64,000 nucleotides of DNA. Source: JAJXWB01 sp964634325. Lineage in GTDB: Bacteria; Pseudomonadota; Alphaproteobacteria; Rhizobiales; Beijerinckiaceae. The stretch is taken from contig CAZWJF010000003.1 in NCBI GenBank assembly GCA_964634325.1, positions 124,001 to 188,000 of the forward strand, in the 5' to 3' direction. Numbering within the stretch: position 1 is the first letter of the stretch; every line of letters starts with the position of its first letter. The notes beneath the pieces are model-generated. The model had not been told where the DNA came from and did not search any database. It worked only from the letters and a program-made list of their open reading frames with translations. The position numbers and the translations under genes are program-made. Below, piece after piece: positions 17,685-29,900 of the stretch.

Positions 17685-17921
17685 GGCTATCTCCTGTTTT
17701 GAACCGGGTTGCTTGCTGCAACTGCGATGACGATGAGATAGCTCGTTTCATTCCTGAGATAATGCCCCTCAACTGAAAGTGATTGATTCGTTATCGTGCA
17801 TAATCTCGCGGCGCCGCACCAAATGGCGCGCAGGCGCCCCTGAGCTGATCGGCGCGGGCTGGCGCGCCGGCGTTCGGCGTGACAATCTGGACAAGACTGA
17901 AGCCGTGCAGCGGAGAGCGAC

Positions 17922-18689
<768 letters not shown>

Positions 18690-18742
18690 GCGATTTTTCA
18701 ATTCTCGCCACACGACCGCATTTCGAACGAGAGCGCCATTTC

Positions 18743-19039
18743 ATGAAAGAATTTGCGTTGCGAATGAAACTCGTCATCGTCGTTTCCGCGCTGCTGGCCG
18801 CTGCGCCGTTCGCGCCGACGGCCGCGTACAGCGCCAATGGGCCGATCGTGCTCGCCGCTCTGTCCTGCTCCGCGATGCAGGCGACGTGCGCCGCGCGCTG
18901 CAAGCAACGCGCGCCGAAGGATGCAGGTTGCGTCGAGGATCATTGCACGCCGAAGCTGCGGCAATGTCGTTCGACGGGTTGCTGGCAGGAGGGACAGCTC
19001 TATGGCGGCCGGGAGACTTGCGGACTCGTGAAAAAGTAG
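18743..19039 (+). CDS. Small exported cysteine-rich protein
   Basis: The 98-residue product has a signal peptide (about 1-31: MKEFALRMKLVIVV, then LLAAAPFAPTAAYSAN) and a mature part of about 60 residues with eight Cys (SCSAMQATC, ARC, GC, HC, QC, GC, TC), enough for four disulfides. I do not recognise a named family. The ORF lies 53 bases after aapP on the same strand; a longer in-frame reading upstream runs through aapP in another frame and is not real. The start could also be the Met 7 codons later. Confidence 0.72.
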   Translation: MKEFALRMKLVIVVSALLAAAPFAPTAAYSANGPIVLAALSCSAMQATCAARCKQRAPKDAGCVEDHCTPKLRQCRSTGCWQEGQLYGGRETCGLVKK

Positions 19040-19058
19040 CGGATGCGCGCCGCGCGCC

Positions 19059-19664
19059 TCAAGTATCGGGCCGCGTCTTCTGCATCGACGGCCGCTTTGC
19101 GAAATCGGCGTACCAGTCGGCGAGTTGTGGCGCGGCGGCGCGCCAGTCCCATATGTCCGCGAACCGAAGGTCCAGATAGCCCAGCGCGCAGGCGGTCGTG
19201 ATCGAGCCCAGATCGACGTGTTCGAGATCGGCTCGCCGTGCAGCCAGCGCGGCGAGAGAGCGGCGCATCTTTTCGAACTGGCGATCGAGATAGCCGGGAT
19301 AGATAAATTCTTTCGGACGGCGCAGGCTCTCGATGATGTAGGCGACCGACGCCTCCATCAGCCCGTCGCCGAGGCCATGGATTTGCATCACGCGCCAGCG
19401 GTCTTTCGGCTCCTCCGGAATGAGCCGCGCGCCGCCGCTGCGACGTTGCAGATAGTCGCAGCAGGCGAACGATCCGAGGAAGGTTCCCTCGTCGGTCACC
19501 AGCGCCGGAACCTTGCCGAGCGGGTTGTCCCTGGAGATGTCGGTGTCGCTCGACCAGACGTCGGTCGGCGCGAGGTCGATCCGGTCGGCCAGCCCGAGTT
19601 CGTCGGCGAGCACCAGCACCTTTCGCACGAACGGAGAGGTCTTCGCGTATCGCAATTTCATCAT
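19059..19664 (-). CDS. Glutathione S-transferase family protein
   Basis: A 201-residue GST: thioredoxin-like N-terminal domain (MKLRYAKTSPFVRKVLVLADELGL, with Ser in SPFVRK as the likely glutathione-activating region, and NPLGKVPALV with the cis-Pro) and an all-helical C-terminal domain (DRQFEKMRRSLAALAAR onwards). Conjugation or reduction substrate unknown. ATG at 19664 has GGGAGC upstream; the longer frame has no support. It is the last of three same-strand genes lysE-like, yjbQ, gst. Confidence 0.88.
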   Translation of the reverse strand: MMKLRYAKTSPFVRKVLVLADELGLADRIDLAPTDVWSSDTDISRDNPLGKVPALVTDEGTFLGSFACCDYLQRRSGGARLIPEEPKDRWRVMQIHGLGDGLMEASVAYIIESLRRPKEFIYPGYLDRQFEKMRRSLAALAARRADLEHVDLGSITTACALGYLDLRFADIWDWRAAAPQLADWYADFAKRPSMQKTRPDT

Positions 19665-19716
19665 GGCGTCTTGCTCCCGACGCTGAATGACCATGCGCCG
19701 TCGGCGCAATCAATCG

Positions 19717-20139
19717 TCAATCGCCGACATAGTGAAGCGCGATTTCGCGCCGGTGGGGCGCGCGTCGATGTTCGAACAGGTAGACGCCCTGCCACGTTCC
19801 GAGCGCCATGCGGCCGCCGACGACAGGCACGGACAGCGAGGTCTGCGTCAGGGCCGCCTTGATATGCGCGGGCATGTCGTCTGGCCCCTCCATATCGTGC
19901 TCGTAGTCTTCGCTCTCCGGCGCGAGGCGCGCGAAAGCCCGCGCAAGGTCGCGCAACACGCTCGGATCGGCGTTTTCCTGAATGACGAGCGACGCCGACG
20001 TATGGCGACAAAATATCGTCAGGAGTCCGGTGTGCGGCGCAAGGCTGTCGAGCCACACGCCGATCGGCCCGGAGACGTCCAAGAGCCCCTGGCCCCGCGT
20101 CTGAATGGTCAGACAGTGGGAAGCCTGTCGCAGCGTCAT
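19717..20139 (-). CDS. YjbQ/UPF0047 family protein
   Basis: The 140-residue protein matches the YjbQ family: FCRHTSASLVIQENADPSVLRDL near residue 43, YEHDMEGPDDMPAHIKAALT (78-97) and GTWQGVYLFEHR near the C-terminus. Conserved His residues form a metal site in solved members; weak thiamin phosphate synthase activity has been reported for the family but the role in cells is unclear. ATG at 20139 overlaps the stop of the LysE-type gene (ATGA), showing coupling. Confidence 0.9.
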   Translation of the reverse strand: MTLRQASHCLTIQTRGQGLLDVSGPIGVWLDSLAPHTGLLTIFCRHTSASLVIQENADPSVLRDLARAFARLAPESEDYEHDMEGPDDMPAHIKAALTQTSLSVPVVGGRMALGTWQGVYLFEHRRAPHRREIALHYVGD

Positions 20140-20750
20140 GGACGGCGCGCCAGCGCCAGTCCGAGCCCGGCGGTCATCAGCGCGCCGCCGGTCAGGCGGT
20201 TGCGCAGGCGCCCGTCGCCCGCCAGTGCGCGCGCGAAACGTCCCGCGAAAGCCGCCCAAAGGCTGTCGAGCGCGACAGCCAGGCCGAGAAACGTCGCTGC
20301 GAGAATGGCGAGTTGTCGCGTTGCGTCGGCGCCCGGCGAGACGAACTGCGGCAGAAACGCGCCGAAGAACAGCAGCGTCTTCGGATTGGTCAGGGATACG
20401 ACGAAGCCTCGCACGAAAACCTTGCGGGTCGACCCAGTCTGGGCGCGCGCGGTCGTCAGATCGACTGGCGCGGCGCGCCAGGCGCGAATCCCAAGCCAAA
20501 CGAGATAGGCGACGCCGACCCATCGCAGGATGGAGAACCATTCGGCGAGCAACGCCAGCAGGGCGCTCGTGCCAAACACGACGAAGCACAATTGCAGCGC
20601 CATCGCAGCGCTCGTTCCGGCGACGGTCGCCAGGCCGAAGCGCACGCCATGTGCGAGGCTGTTGGCGACGATGAGCGCGACGTTCGGCCCCGGCGCGAGA
20701 ATGAGCGCAGTCGCCGTGGCGATGAAGGCGAGATAGACTTCGACGGACAT
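20136..20750 (-). CDS. LysE family translocator
   Basis: An inner membrane exporter of 204 residues with about six hydrophobic segments; ALILAPGPNVALIVANSLAHG (16-36) and VVSLTNPKTLLFFGAFLPQF are typical of the LysE/RhtB superfamily, which expels amino acids or their analogues. The substrate is unknown. It is first in a three-gene operon with yjbQ (4-base overlap) and a glutathione S-transferase. Confidence 0.9.
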   Translation of the reverse strand: MSVEVYLAFIATATALILAPGPNVALIVANSLAHGVRFGLATVAGTSAAMALQLCFVVFGTSALLALLAEWFSILRWVGVAYLVWLGIRAWRAAPVDLTTARAQTGSTRKVFVRGFVVSLTNPKTLLFFGAFLPQFVSPGADATRQLAILAATFLGLAVALDSLWAAFAGRFARALAGDGRLRNRLTGGALMTAGLGLALARRP

Positions 20751-20825
20751 TCCGGCCCCGTGCTGCGAACGAGGTCGACCATAACGCTATCGGCGCCGAT
20801 GGCGAAATGACGAACGGGGAGAGAT

Positions 20826-21620
20826 TTGAGCAACCTGAAACGCCCCTCGAACGCCGCGCAAAAGGCGTCGCCCGCCTACCGCATTCCGGCGCTCGACACG
20901 GACTTTCTGCTGAGCGACTCGCAGAGGGGCCTGAGATTCCAGCTCGAATACGAGAAGGCCGAGGAGCAGTTGCGCGCCTGGAAAGTGATGTCGACGGTCG
21001 TCTGCTTTGGCTCGGCGCGCGTGCGTGAAGACGGACCGCCCCATCAGGCGAAATGGTACGCCGAGGCGCGCGCCTTTGGTCGGATGGCGTCCGAGGAAGG
21101 CGGCGCCAGACTTCCCGACGGCGACGGCGGCCGCGAGAACGTGATCGCGACCGGCGGCGGGCCCGGCCTCATGGAGGCGGCCAACCGCGGCGCTTTTGAC
21201 GCAGGCGCTCCGACAATCGGATTCAACATCACCCTGCCGCACGAGCAGGAGCCCAATCCCTATACGACGCCGGATCTGACCTTCCGGTTTCACTACTTCG
21301 CCATGCGCAAGATGCATCTGGCCATGCGCGCCAATGCGCTCGTCGCCTTTCCCGGCGGCTTCGGCACGTTCGACGAATTGTTCGAGGTCATGACGCTGCG
21401 CCAGACGCGCAAGGGGCGGGACATTCCGATCATTCTGTTCGACGAGGGTTATTGGCGGGACGTGGTCAATTTCGACCGCCTCCTGCACGAAGGCGTCATC
21501 GACGCAGGCGATATGAGTGTCTTCTCGTTCGCCTCCACGGCGCGCGATGCGTGGGAGCAGGTCGTAGCCGCCCGCTGCGGCAATCTGCTCGAATCCGGCG
21601 GCCTCAAACCGCTCGGCTAG
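20826..21620 (+). CDS. LOG family protein, long form
   Basis: A 264-residue paralogue of the 6222 gene with a longer N-terminus. It holds ATGGGPGLMEAANRGAF (108-124) and PGGFGTFDE (176-184), the nucleotide-binding and catalytic signature of the LOG/lysine-decarboxylase-like family. The start is TTG at 20826 with CGGGGAGAG just upstream; no better in-frame ATG exists before the conserved region. Likely a nucleotide 5'-monophosphate nucleosidase or phosphoribohydrolase; direct function not provable here. Confidence 0.9.
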   Translation: MSNLKRPSNAAQKASPAYRIPALDTDFLLSDSQRGLRFQLEYEKAEEQLRAWKVMSTVVCFGSARVREDGPPHQAKWYAEARAFGRMASEEGGARLPDGDGGRENVIATGGGPGLMEAANRGAFDAGAPTIGFNITLPHEQEPNPYTTPDLTFRFHYFAMRKMHLAMRANALVAFPGGFGTFDELFEVMTLRQTRKGRDIPIILFDEGYWRDVVNFDRLLHEGVIDAGDMSVFSFASTARDAWEQVVAARCGNLLESGGLKPLG

Positions 21621-21649
21621 AGCTTGTCCTGTCGGCGCGCGCAGAGATG

Positions 21650-21696
21650 TCTTTCCAGAAAGATTTCTTGACATTATCTTTCTGGAAAGATATTTG
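21650..21696 (+). promoter_or_regulatory. Sigma-70-type promoter with two self-palindromic MarR operators
   Basis: TTGACA (21668-21673) and TATTTG (21691-21696) are separated by 17 bases. TCTTTCTGGAAAGA (21677-21690) fills the spacer, and TCTTTCCAGAAAGA (21650-21663) lies just upstream of the -35. Each is a perfect 6-bp-arm palindrome and the two are reverse complements, centred 27 bases apart. The MarR-family gene starts 10 bases further on, so autorepression is the obvious reading. Confidence 0.8.
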
Positions 21697-21705
21697 CGTG
21701 TACGC

Positions 21706-22263
21706 ATGAAGCTCGCGCCGTCAACGCCCGCCGCTGGTCGCAAGACTGTCGACGAACTGCTCGCCAGCCGCAACGAGAATTGGCCGGAGTCGGTCTCCGC
21801 GATCACGACGGCGATGACCCGCATGTTTCGGCTTTCGGACATCGTTCTCGAGGCGTCCGCGCATCTGGTCGAAAGCGAGGGCCTCACTTTCTCGGAATTC
21901 GAGGTTCTGGCGACCTTGCGCAGCTTTCCGGCGACGCGCGCTTTGACGCCAGGCGAACTCTGCGAGGCGGTGCTGCTGTCGTCCGGCGGACTCACCAAGG
22001 TTCTCTATGGACTGGAAGACAAGAAGCTGATCGCGCGCGAGGCGGGCGGATCGGACAAGCGGTCAAAACCCGTGCGTTTGACCGCAAAAGGAAGAAAGGC
22101 CGTCGAGCGCGCAATGGCCGCGATCATGAAGGAAGACGACAAACGTCTCGGGAGCGTGCTGTCTCAGGAGGAAATTGAAAGCCTGGCCCGCCTCCTCGGC
22201 GCGATACTCGACAAGGTCGAGATCGGCAGGTCGCGGACCAAATCGAAGGACTATCGAAAGTGA
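21706..22263 (+). CDS. MarR family transcriptional regulator
   Basis: The 185-residue protein has a MarR winged helix: LTFSEFEVLATLRSF, then LTPGELCEAVLLSSGGLTKVLYGLEDKKLIARE (recognition helix), then SDKRSKPVRLTAKGRKAVE (wing). Helices at both ends would dimerise. The ATG at 21706 is preferred over the TTG at 21694, which lies inside the -10. No strong ribosome binding site exists between the promoter and the ATG, so the transcript may be nearly leaderless. It overlaps the DUF4405 gene by 4 bases (GTGA). Confidence 0.9.
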   Translation: MKLAPSTPAAGRKTVDELLASRNENWPESVSAITTAMTRMFRLSDIVLEASAHLVESEGLTFSEFEVLATLRSFPATRALTPGELCEAVLLSSGGLTKVLYGLEDKKLIAREAGGSDKRSKPVRLTAKGRKAVERAMAAIMKEDDKRLGSVLSQEEIESLARLLGAILDKVEIGRSRTKSKDYRK

Positions 22264-22763
22264 CGATCTCACGTGAATGGGCGACCCCTCTGACCATCGG
22301 CGTCTTCGCCTTGATGGCGGTTACCGGCGTCCTCATGTTTTTCCATCTCGATTCCGGTCTCAACAAACCCGCGCACGAATGGTTGGGCTGGGTGATGATC
22401 GCCGGCGCTGCGGCGCATGTCGCTGCGAACTGGCTCGCCTTCAAGCGCTACTTTCTGTCGAGCGTCAAAGCGCGCGCGATCGTCGCCGGATTCGTCGTCG
22501 TGCTGGCTGCGTCGTTCGTTTCGCCGCCCGGCGGCGTGAAAGGCATGTCGCCGCCGGTGATGGCGATGAAGGCTGTGACCCGCGCCCCGATTTCAGCTGT
22601 CGCGCCGCTCGCCGGAAAACCGGTCGACCGACTGCTCGGCGATCTCGCAAAGGCTGGAGTCGCGCTCCCGAACGGCGAGGCGACGCTCGAAAGCGCGCTG
22701 CGCGGCGACCGCGAGATGGAGGGCAAGGCGATGCGCGCCATTTTCGGCAAGTCGGACGGTTAA
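22260..22763 (+). CDS. DUF4405 membrane protein
   Basis: The 167-residue product has three hydrophobic segments (about 8-28, 40-58, 72-90), with His in FFHLDSG, AHEWLGW and AAHVAANW as in cytochrome-b-like DUF4405 proteins; heme binding is possible but unproven. The C-terminal half (about 95-167) is soluble, with KPVDRLLGDLAKAGVALPNGEATL resembling a small helical ligand domain. GTG start overlaps the marR stop, so it is under the same promoter and MarR control. Confidence 0.8.
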   Translation: MTISREWATPLTIGVFALMAVTGVLMFFHLDSGLNKPAHEWLGWVMIAGAAAHVAANWLAFKRYFLSSVKARAIVAGFVVVLAASFVSPPGGVKGMSPPVMAMKAVTRAPISAVAPLAGKPVDRLLGDLAKAGVALPNGEATLESALRGDREMEGKAMRAIFGKSDG

Positions 22764-22768
22764 GCCCG

Positions 22769-23242
22769 TCAGACGGACGCGACGACAAGCCCGGCGTCGT
22801 CGGCGCGAAGCCGTTTGCGCATCAGCGGCCACGGCCACTGAACGACGAGACGCCCGACGAGATCGTCCAATCCGTCGATTGGAAATGCGTCGTAGAAGGT
22901 CGGATGTTTGGCGCGCGCGATGAAATCGTGCAGCAGATGGGCGACGTCGTAGTCGTAGACGATGTCGCCCGGCGCGATCCCCGGCCTGCGTGCGACGAGC
23001 CGGCGGAACCCTGCGAACCGCGCCAGCCCGCCTGCCTCGCCGCGAAAGGAGAGCACGCGCGCCTCGGCGCCGAACGCTCGCCCGTTCTGCATGCGCTCGT
23101 AGACGAGATCATGGCCGGACGGCGCGAGATCGTCGATCGCGCGAACATCGGCGCTGGCGTCGCGCGGATCGAGCGTGTTGCGATGCGCGAGCATGTCAGC
23201 CGGGTCGAAGCCCCGGTCGCGCAGGAGGTCGGCGAGTTTCAT
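22769..23242 (-). CDS. Hypothetical protein, resembles the N-terminal part of GIY-YIG-family proteins
   Basis: This 157-residue soluble protein starts MKLADLLRDRGFDP and has an internal LVVQWPWPLMRKRLRADDAGLVV. That layout recalls the N-terminal domain of some Hyphomicrobiales GIY-YIG proteins, but no GIY-YIG nuclease domain follows: the stop comes first. It may be a stand-alone domain, a truncated gene, or unrelated. AAGGGA precedes the ATG at 23242. It converges on the DUF4405 gene, 5 bases away. Confidence 0.6.
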   Translation of the reverse strand: MKLADLLRDRGFDPADMLAHRNTLDPRDASADVRAIDDLAPSGHDLVYERMQNGRAFGAEARVLSFRGEAGGLARFAGFRRLVARRPGIAPGDIVYDYDVAHLLHDFIARAKHPTFYDAFPIDGLDDLVGRLVVQWPWPLMRKRLRADDAGLVVASV

Positions 23243-23479
23243 TGTCCCTTCATACACGCAACGCGCTGGCTCTTGAATCGTCAGGAATCATGGCCATATC
23301 GGCAAGCGAAGGATCGCAGCGGGGTGGCGCGCAACTTGGGTTGCCGTTTCCGCAGGCGCCGACCACGGATGAACTGGCGGCGACGATCCGCCGCCCTCGG
23401 GTTGCGCCCCGGGGGCGCACATTATCCATAAGCGGAACGGTCCTGTTCGCTTGCGCGAAATTGTTTATGCTGGCGCGCG

Positions 23480-25522
<2,043 letters not shown>

Positions 25523-25627
25523 TCTCGCCCCAATAGTGCACTCAAGTACAATAGCCGACCGGCGGCGCCGGCGTTTCAATGCGGCAACGAAGAGGGCCGC
25601 CCGTTTGGCCCCGTGGGAGAACGCCAG

Positions 25628-26179
25628 ATGGCGATGACGATGAAGGGGGAGGTCGACCTGCCCGCCGGCCGCGAAATCGTGTGGCAGGCGCTCAACGACC
25701 CCGAAGTCCTGAAGAGTTGCATACCCGGTTGTGAAAGCCTCGAAAAAGTCGGGGACAACAGCCTGCAGGCGGTCGCCAAGGTCAAGGTTGGACCGGTCGC
25801 AGCCACGTTCAAGGGCAAGGTCGATCTGCTCGATCTCGATCCGCCCAACGGCTACCGCATTCAGGGCGAAGGCGAGGGCGGCGTCGCCGGTTTCGCCAAG
25901 GGCGGCGCAACTGTGAAGCTCGCCGACATTCCCGAAGGCACGAAGCTCACGTACGACGTCGAGGCGCAGGTCGGCGGCAAGCTCGCCCAGCTAGGCGCGC
26001 GGCTCATCGACGGCGTCGCCAAGAAGATGGCGGACCAGTTCTTCAACGATTTCGCGGCGGCGGTCGCCAGACAGCAGGGCGTCGCCGTGGAGCAGCAGGC
26101 CGTCGAACCGGCGCAACAAGAAGAGGCGAAGGGCTGGTTGCAACGCCTGATCGCCTGGTTTCTGGACCTTTGGAGGTAA
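25628..26179 (+). CDS. coxG: CoxG-type subunit/accessory protein (CODH subunit G)
   Basis: The 183-residue protein has the START-like CoxG fold: MKGEVDLPAGREIVWQALNDPEVLKSCIPGCESLEKV (5-41) and KGKVDLLDLDPPNGYRI; it ends in an amphipathic, Trp-rich tail (GWLQRLIAWFLDLWR), consistent with anchoring an oxidoreductase to the membrane, as proposed for CoxG. ATG at 25628 has GGGAGA upstream. First gene of a G-S-L-M operon; it precedes the small subunit by 5 bases. Confidence 0.9.
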   Translation: MAMTMKGEVDLPAGREIVWQALNDPEVLKSCIPGCESLEKVGDNSLQAVAKVKVGPVAATFKGKVDLLDLDPPNGYRIQGEGEGGVAGFAKGGATVKLADIPEGTKLTYDVEAQVGGKLAQLGARLIDGVAKKMADQFFNDFAAAVARQQGVAVEQQAVEPAQQEEAKGWLQRLIAWFLDLWR

Positions 26180-26184
26180 CGCAC

Positions 26185-26673
<489 letters not shown>

Positions 26674-26695
26674 GACGCTATCTGGGAGGAACGAC

Positions 26696-29059
26696 ATGAC
26701 CGAGACCGGCATCGGCGCCCCCGTGCGCCGCAAGGAAGATTTCCGTTTCATCACCGGCGCTGGCCGCTACGTCGACGACATTAATCGTCCCGGGCAGGCT
26801 CACGCCTATTTCCTGCGTTCGCCGCATGCGCACGCCAGGATCAAGTCGATCGACGCCTCGGCGGCCAATGCGGCGCCGGGCGTGGTCGCGATCTTCACGG
26901 GCGACGACATCGCCGCTGACAAGGTCGGCGGCCTGATCTGCGGCTGGATGATCCACAACAAGGACGGTTCGCCGATGCGCGCCGGCCCGCACCCCGCGCT
27001 TGCGCAAGGCAAGGTGCGTTACGTCGGCGATCACGTCGCCGTCGTCATCGCCGACACGCTCGCGCAAGCGCGCGACGCCGCCGAGATGATCAACGTCGAT
27101 TACGAAGTGTTGCCGGCGGCCGCCGACATGGCCGCAGCCCGCAAGCCCGGCGCGCCGGCGATCCACGACGAGGCCCCCGACAACCAGTTCTACGACTGGG
27201 AGCTCGGCGACAAGGCGGCGACGGACGCCGCCTTCGCGGCCGCCAAACACGTCACCAAGCTCGACATCGTCAACAATCGCCTGATCCCCAACGCCATGGA
27301 GCCGCGCGCGGCCGTCGGCGAATATGACGACGGGACGGACTCGCTGACGCTCTACACGACGAGCCAGAACCCGCATGTCGCGCGTCTCGTGCTCTCGGCC
27401 TTCATCGGCCTGGCGCCGGAGCACAAGTTCCGCGTGATCGCGCCGGACGTCGGCGGCGGCTTCGGCTCGAAGATCTTCATCTACGCCGAGGAGACGGTTT
27501 GCGTCTGGGCGGCGCGCAAGGTGCGCCGGCCGGTCAAATGGACGGCCGACCGGACGGAAGCGTTCCTTTCCGACGCGCATGGCCGTGACCACGCCACGCA
27601 CGCCGAACTCGCTATGGACGCGAATGGCAAGATCACCGGCCTTCGCGTCGCGACCAAGGCGAACATGGGCGCCTATCTGTCGACCTTCGCGTCGTCCGTG
27701 CCGACCTACCTCTACGCTCCGCTGCTGTCGGGTCAGTACAACATCCCGGCGATCTATGCGGAGGTCGAGGCGGTCTACACCAATACCGCGCCGGTCGACG
27801 CCTATCGCGGCGCCGGCCGTCCGGAAGCGACATTCGTCGTCGAACGTCTCGTGGAAGTCGCTGCGCGCGAACTGGGAATGGACCCCGCCGAATTCCGGCG
27901 GAAGAACTTTGTCACGCAGTTCCCGCATCAGACTCCGGTCATCATGGCCTATGACGCGGGCGACTACGACGCTTCGCTGACCAAGGCGCAGCAGATGCAC
28001 GACGTCGCCGGGTTCGCTGCGCGAAAAGCCAAGAGCGCTTCGGAAGGCAAGCTGCGCGGTCTCGGCTATTCCGCCTATATCGAGGCCTGCGGCATCGCGC
28101 CGTCGGCGGCGGTCGGTTCGCTCGGCGCCGGCGTCGGCCTGTGGGAATCGGCGGAAGTGCGCGTCAATCCGATCGGCACTGTCGAAATCCTGACCGGCTC
28201 GCACTCGCACGGACAGGGCCACGAGACGACCTTCGCCCAGCTGGTGTCGTCGCGTCTCGGCATTCCGATCGACAACGTCTCCATCGTCCACGGCGATACC
28301 GACAAGGTGCAGATGGGCATGGGCACCTACGGATCGCGCTCCGGCGCGGTCGGCATGTCGGCGATCGTCAAGGCGCTCGACAAGATCGAGGCCAAGGCGA
28401 AGAAGGTCGCCGCGCACGTGCTCGAGGCGTCGGAAGGCGACATCGAGTTCAAGGACGGAAAGTTCACCGTGAAGGGGACCGACAAGTCCGCGGACTTCGG
28501 CGCAATCGCGCTCAACGCCTATATCGCGCACAAGTTCAACGGGCAGGAGCTGGAGCCGGGCCTCAAGGAGAGCGCCTTCTGGGATCCGACCAACTTCACC
28601 TTCCCGGCGGGCGTGCACATCTGCGAGGTCGAGATCGATCCGGCGACCGGCGTGACGAAGATCGACCGCTGGACTGCGGTCGACGATTTCGGCAACGTCA
28701 TCAATCCGCTGATCGTCGAAGGCCAGGTGCACGGCGGCATCGCGCAGGGCGTCGGCCAGGCGCTGCTCGAAGGCGCGGTCTACGACGCCGAGGGACAGCT
28801 GATCACCGCGAGCTACATGGACTACACCATGCCGCGTGCGCAGGATCTGCCGTCCTATCAGGTCGGCATGACCATCACGGCCTGCCCGTCGAACCCGCTC
28901 GGCATCAAGGGCTGCGGCGAGGCCGGCGCCATCGCCGCGCCGCCGGCGGTCATCAACGCCGTCACCAACGCGCTCGGACACGAAAACATCAGCATGCCCG
29001 CAACGCCGGAAAAAGTCTGGCGCGCCGCGCAAGGCGCCGCCAAGATGGCCGCGGAATAG
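26696..29059 (+). CDS. Molybdenum hydroxylase large subunit, form II CO-dehydrogenase-like
   Basis: The 787-residue catalytic subunit of the xanthine oxidase family binds the molybdopterin cofactor: PDVGGGFGSK near 258, then the active-site loop AYRGAGR (369-375), then GQGHETTFAQ, and the catalytic Glu742 in GCGEAGAIAAP. True CO dehydrogenases (form I) have AYXCSFR with a Cys that binds copper; this form II loop lacks it, so CO may not be the substrate. Form II proteins are often annotated coxL. GGGAGGA precedes the ATG. No coxDEF maturation genes are in the window. Confidence 0.94.
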   Translation: MTETGIGAPVRRKEDFRFITGAGRYVDDINRPGQAHAYFLRSPHAHARIKSIDASAANAAPGVVAIFTGDDIAADKVGGLICGWMIHNKDGSPMRAGPHPALAQGKVRYVGDHVAVVIADTLAQARDAAEMINVDYEVLPAAADMAAARKPGAPAIHDEAPDNQFYDWELGDKAATDAAFAAAKHVTKLDIVNNRLIPNAMEPRAAVGEYDDGTDSLTLYTTSQNPHVARLVLSAFIGLAPEHKFRVIAPDVGGGFGSKIFIYAEETVCVWAARKVRRPVKWTADRTEAFLSDAHGRDHATHAELAMDANGKITGLRVATKANMGAYLSTFASSVPTYLYAPLLSGQYNIPAIYAEVEAVYTNTAPVDAYRGAGRPEATFVVERLVEVAARELGMDPAEFRRKNFVTQFPHQTPVIMAYDAGDYDASLTKAQQMHDVAGFAARKAKSASEGKLRGLGYSAYIEACGIAPSAAVGSLGAGVGLWESAEVRVNPIGTVEILTGSHSHGQGHETTFAQLVSSRLGIPIDNVSIVHGDTDKVQMGMGTYGSRSGAVGMSAIVKALDKIEAKAKKVAAHVLEASEGDIEFKDGKFTVKGTDKSADFGAIALNAYIAHKFNGQELEPGLKESAFWDPTNFTFPAGVHICEVEIDPATGVTKIDRWTAVDDFGNVINPLIVEGQVHGGIAQGVGQALLEGAVYDAEGQLITASYMDYTMPRAQDLPSYQVGMTITACPSNPLGIKGCGEAGAIAAPPAVINAVTNALGHENISMPATPEKVWRAAQGAAKMAAE

Positions 29060-29070
29060 GAGGAACGCCC

Positions 29071-29856
29071 ATGTACGCATTCACCCATCATGCGGCGACC
29101 AGCGTCGCCGACGCCGTGAAGTCGGTTGGCGAGGGCAAGTACCTCGCCGGCGGCCACACGCTCATCCCGACGATGAAGCAGCGGCTCGCGATGCCCGGGC
29201 ATCTCGTGGACCTCAACAAGGTCGGCGAACTCACGGGCATCTCCGACAACGGCTCCGTGCTGACGATCAAGGCGATGAGCCGTCACGCGGAAGTCGCGGG
29301 CTCCGACGTCGTCAAGAAGGCCATCGCCGGCCTCGCGGCGCTCGCCGGCGGCATTGGCGACCCTCAGGTTCGCCATCGCGGCACGATCGGCGGTTCGATC
29401 GCCAACAACGATCCGGTCGCCGATTATCCGGCCGGTTGTCTCGCGCTCGGCGCGACGATCGTCACGGATCGCCGTCGCATTTCGGCCGACGACTACTTCC
29501 AGGGTCTGTTCACGACAGCGCTGGAGGATGGCGAACTGATTACGGCGGTCGAATTCCCGCACGCCGACAAATTCGCCTACGCCAAGTTCCGCAATCCGGC
29601 TTCCTTGTATGCTCTGGTCGGCGTCGCGGTTTGCAAGCGCGGCGGCGACGTGCGCGTCGCGGTCACCGGCGCGGGGTCGGACGGCGTATTCCGCTGGAAG
29701 GAAGCCGAAGCCAAACTGGCCGCGAATTTCTCGGCGAGCGCCCTCGACGGTCTCAAGGTCGATGCGGGCGGACTCAACGGAGACATCCACGGCTCCGCCG
29801 AATATCGCGCCCATCTGATCGGCGTGATGGCCAAGCGCGCCGTGGCGGCTGCTTAA
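29071..29856 (+). CDS. coxM: Molybdenum hydroxylase medium subunit, FAD-binding (CoxM-like)
   Basis: The 261-residue flavoprotein has AGGHT (26-30) and TIGGS (105-109), the two FAD contact motifs of the family, plus YAKFRNPASLYALVGVAV near the C-terminal domain. It forms the (LMS)2 complex with the large and small subunits and hands electrons to the quinone pool or another acceptor. AGGAGGAA overlaps the end of the large-subunit gene; spacing is 11 bases. Confidence 0.93.
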   Translation: MYAFTHHAATSVADAVKSVGEGKYLAGGHTLIPTMKQRLAMPGHLVDLNKVGELTGISDNGSVLTIKAMSRHAEVAGSDVVKKAIAGLAALAGGIGDPQVRHRGTIGGSIANNDPVADYPAGCLALGATIVTDRRRISADDYFQGLFTTALEDGELITAVEFPHADKFAYAKFRNPASLYALVGVAVCKRGGDVRVAVTGAGSDGVFRWKEAEAKLAANFSASALDGLKVDAGGLNGDIHGSAEYRAHLIGVMAKRAVAAA

Positions 29857-29900
29857 GCGCCGGCGACGGCGCGGTCTCCGGGTCGCTTTGCTACGAGATG

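Noticed and set aside
26678..29080. 800-codon minus-strand frame across the large subunit gene
   Set aside because: It is the antisense shadow of a clear Mo-hydroxylase gene, common at high GC.
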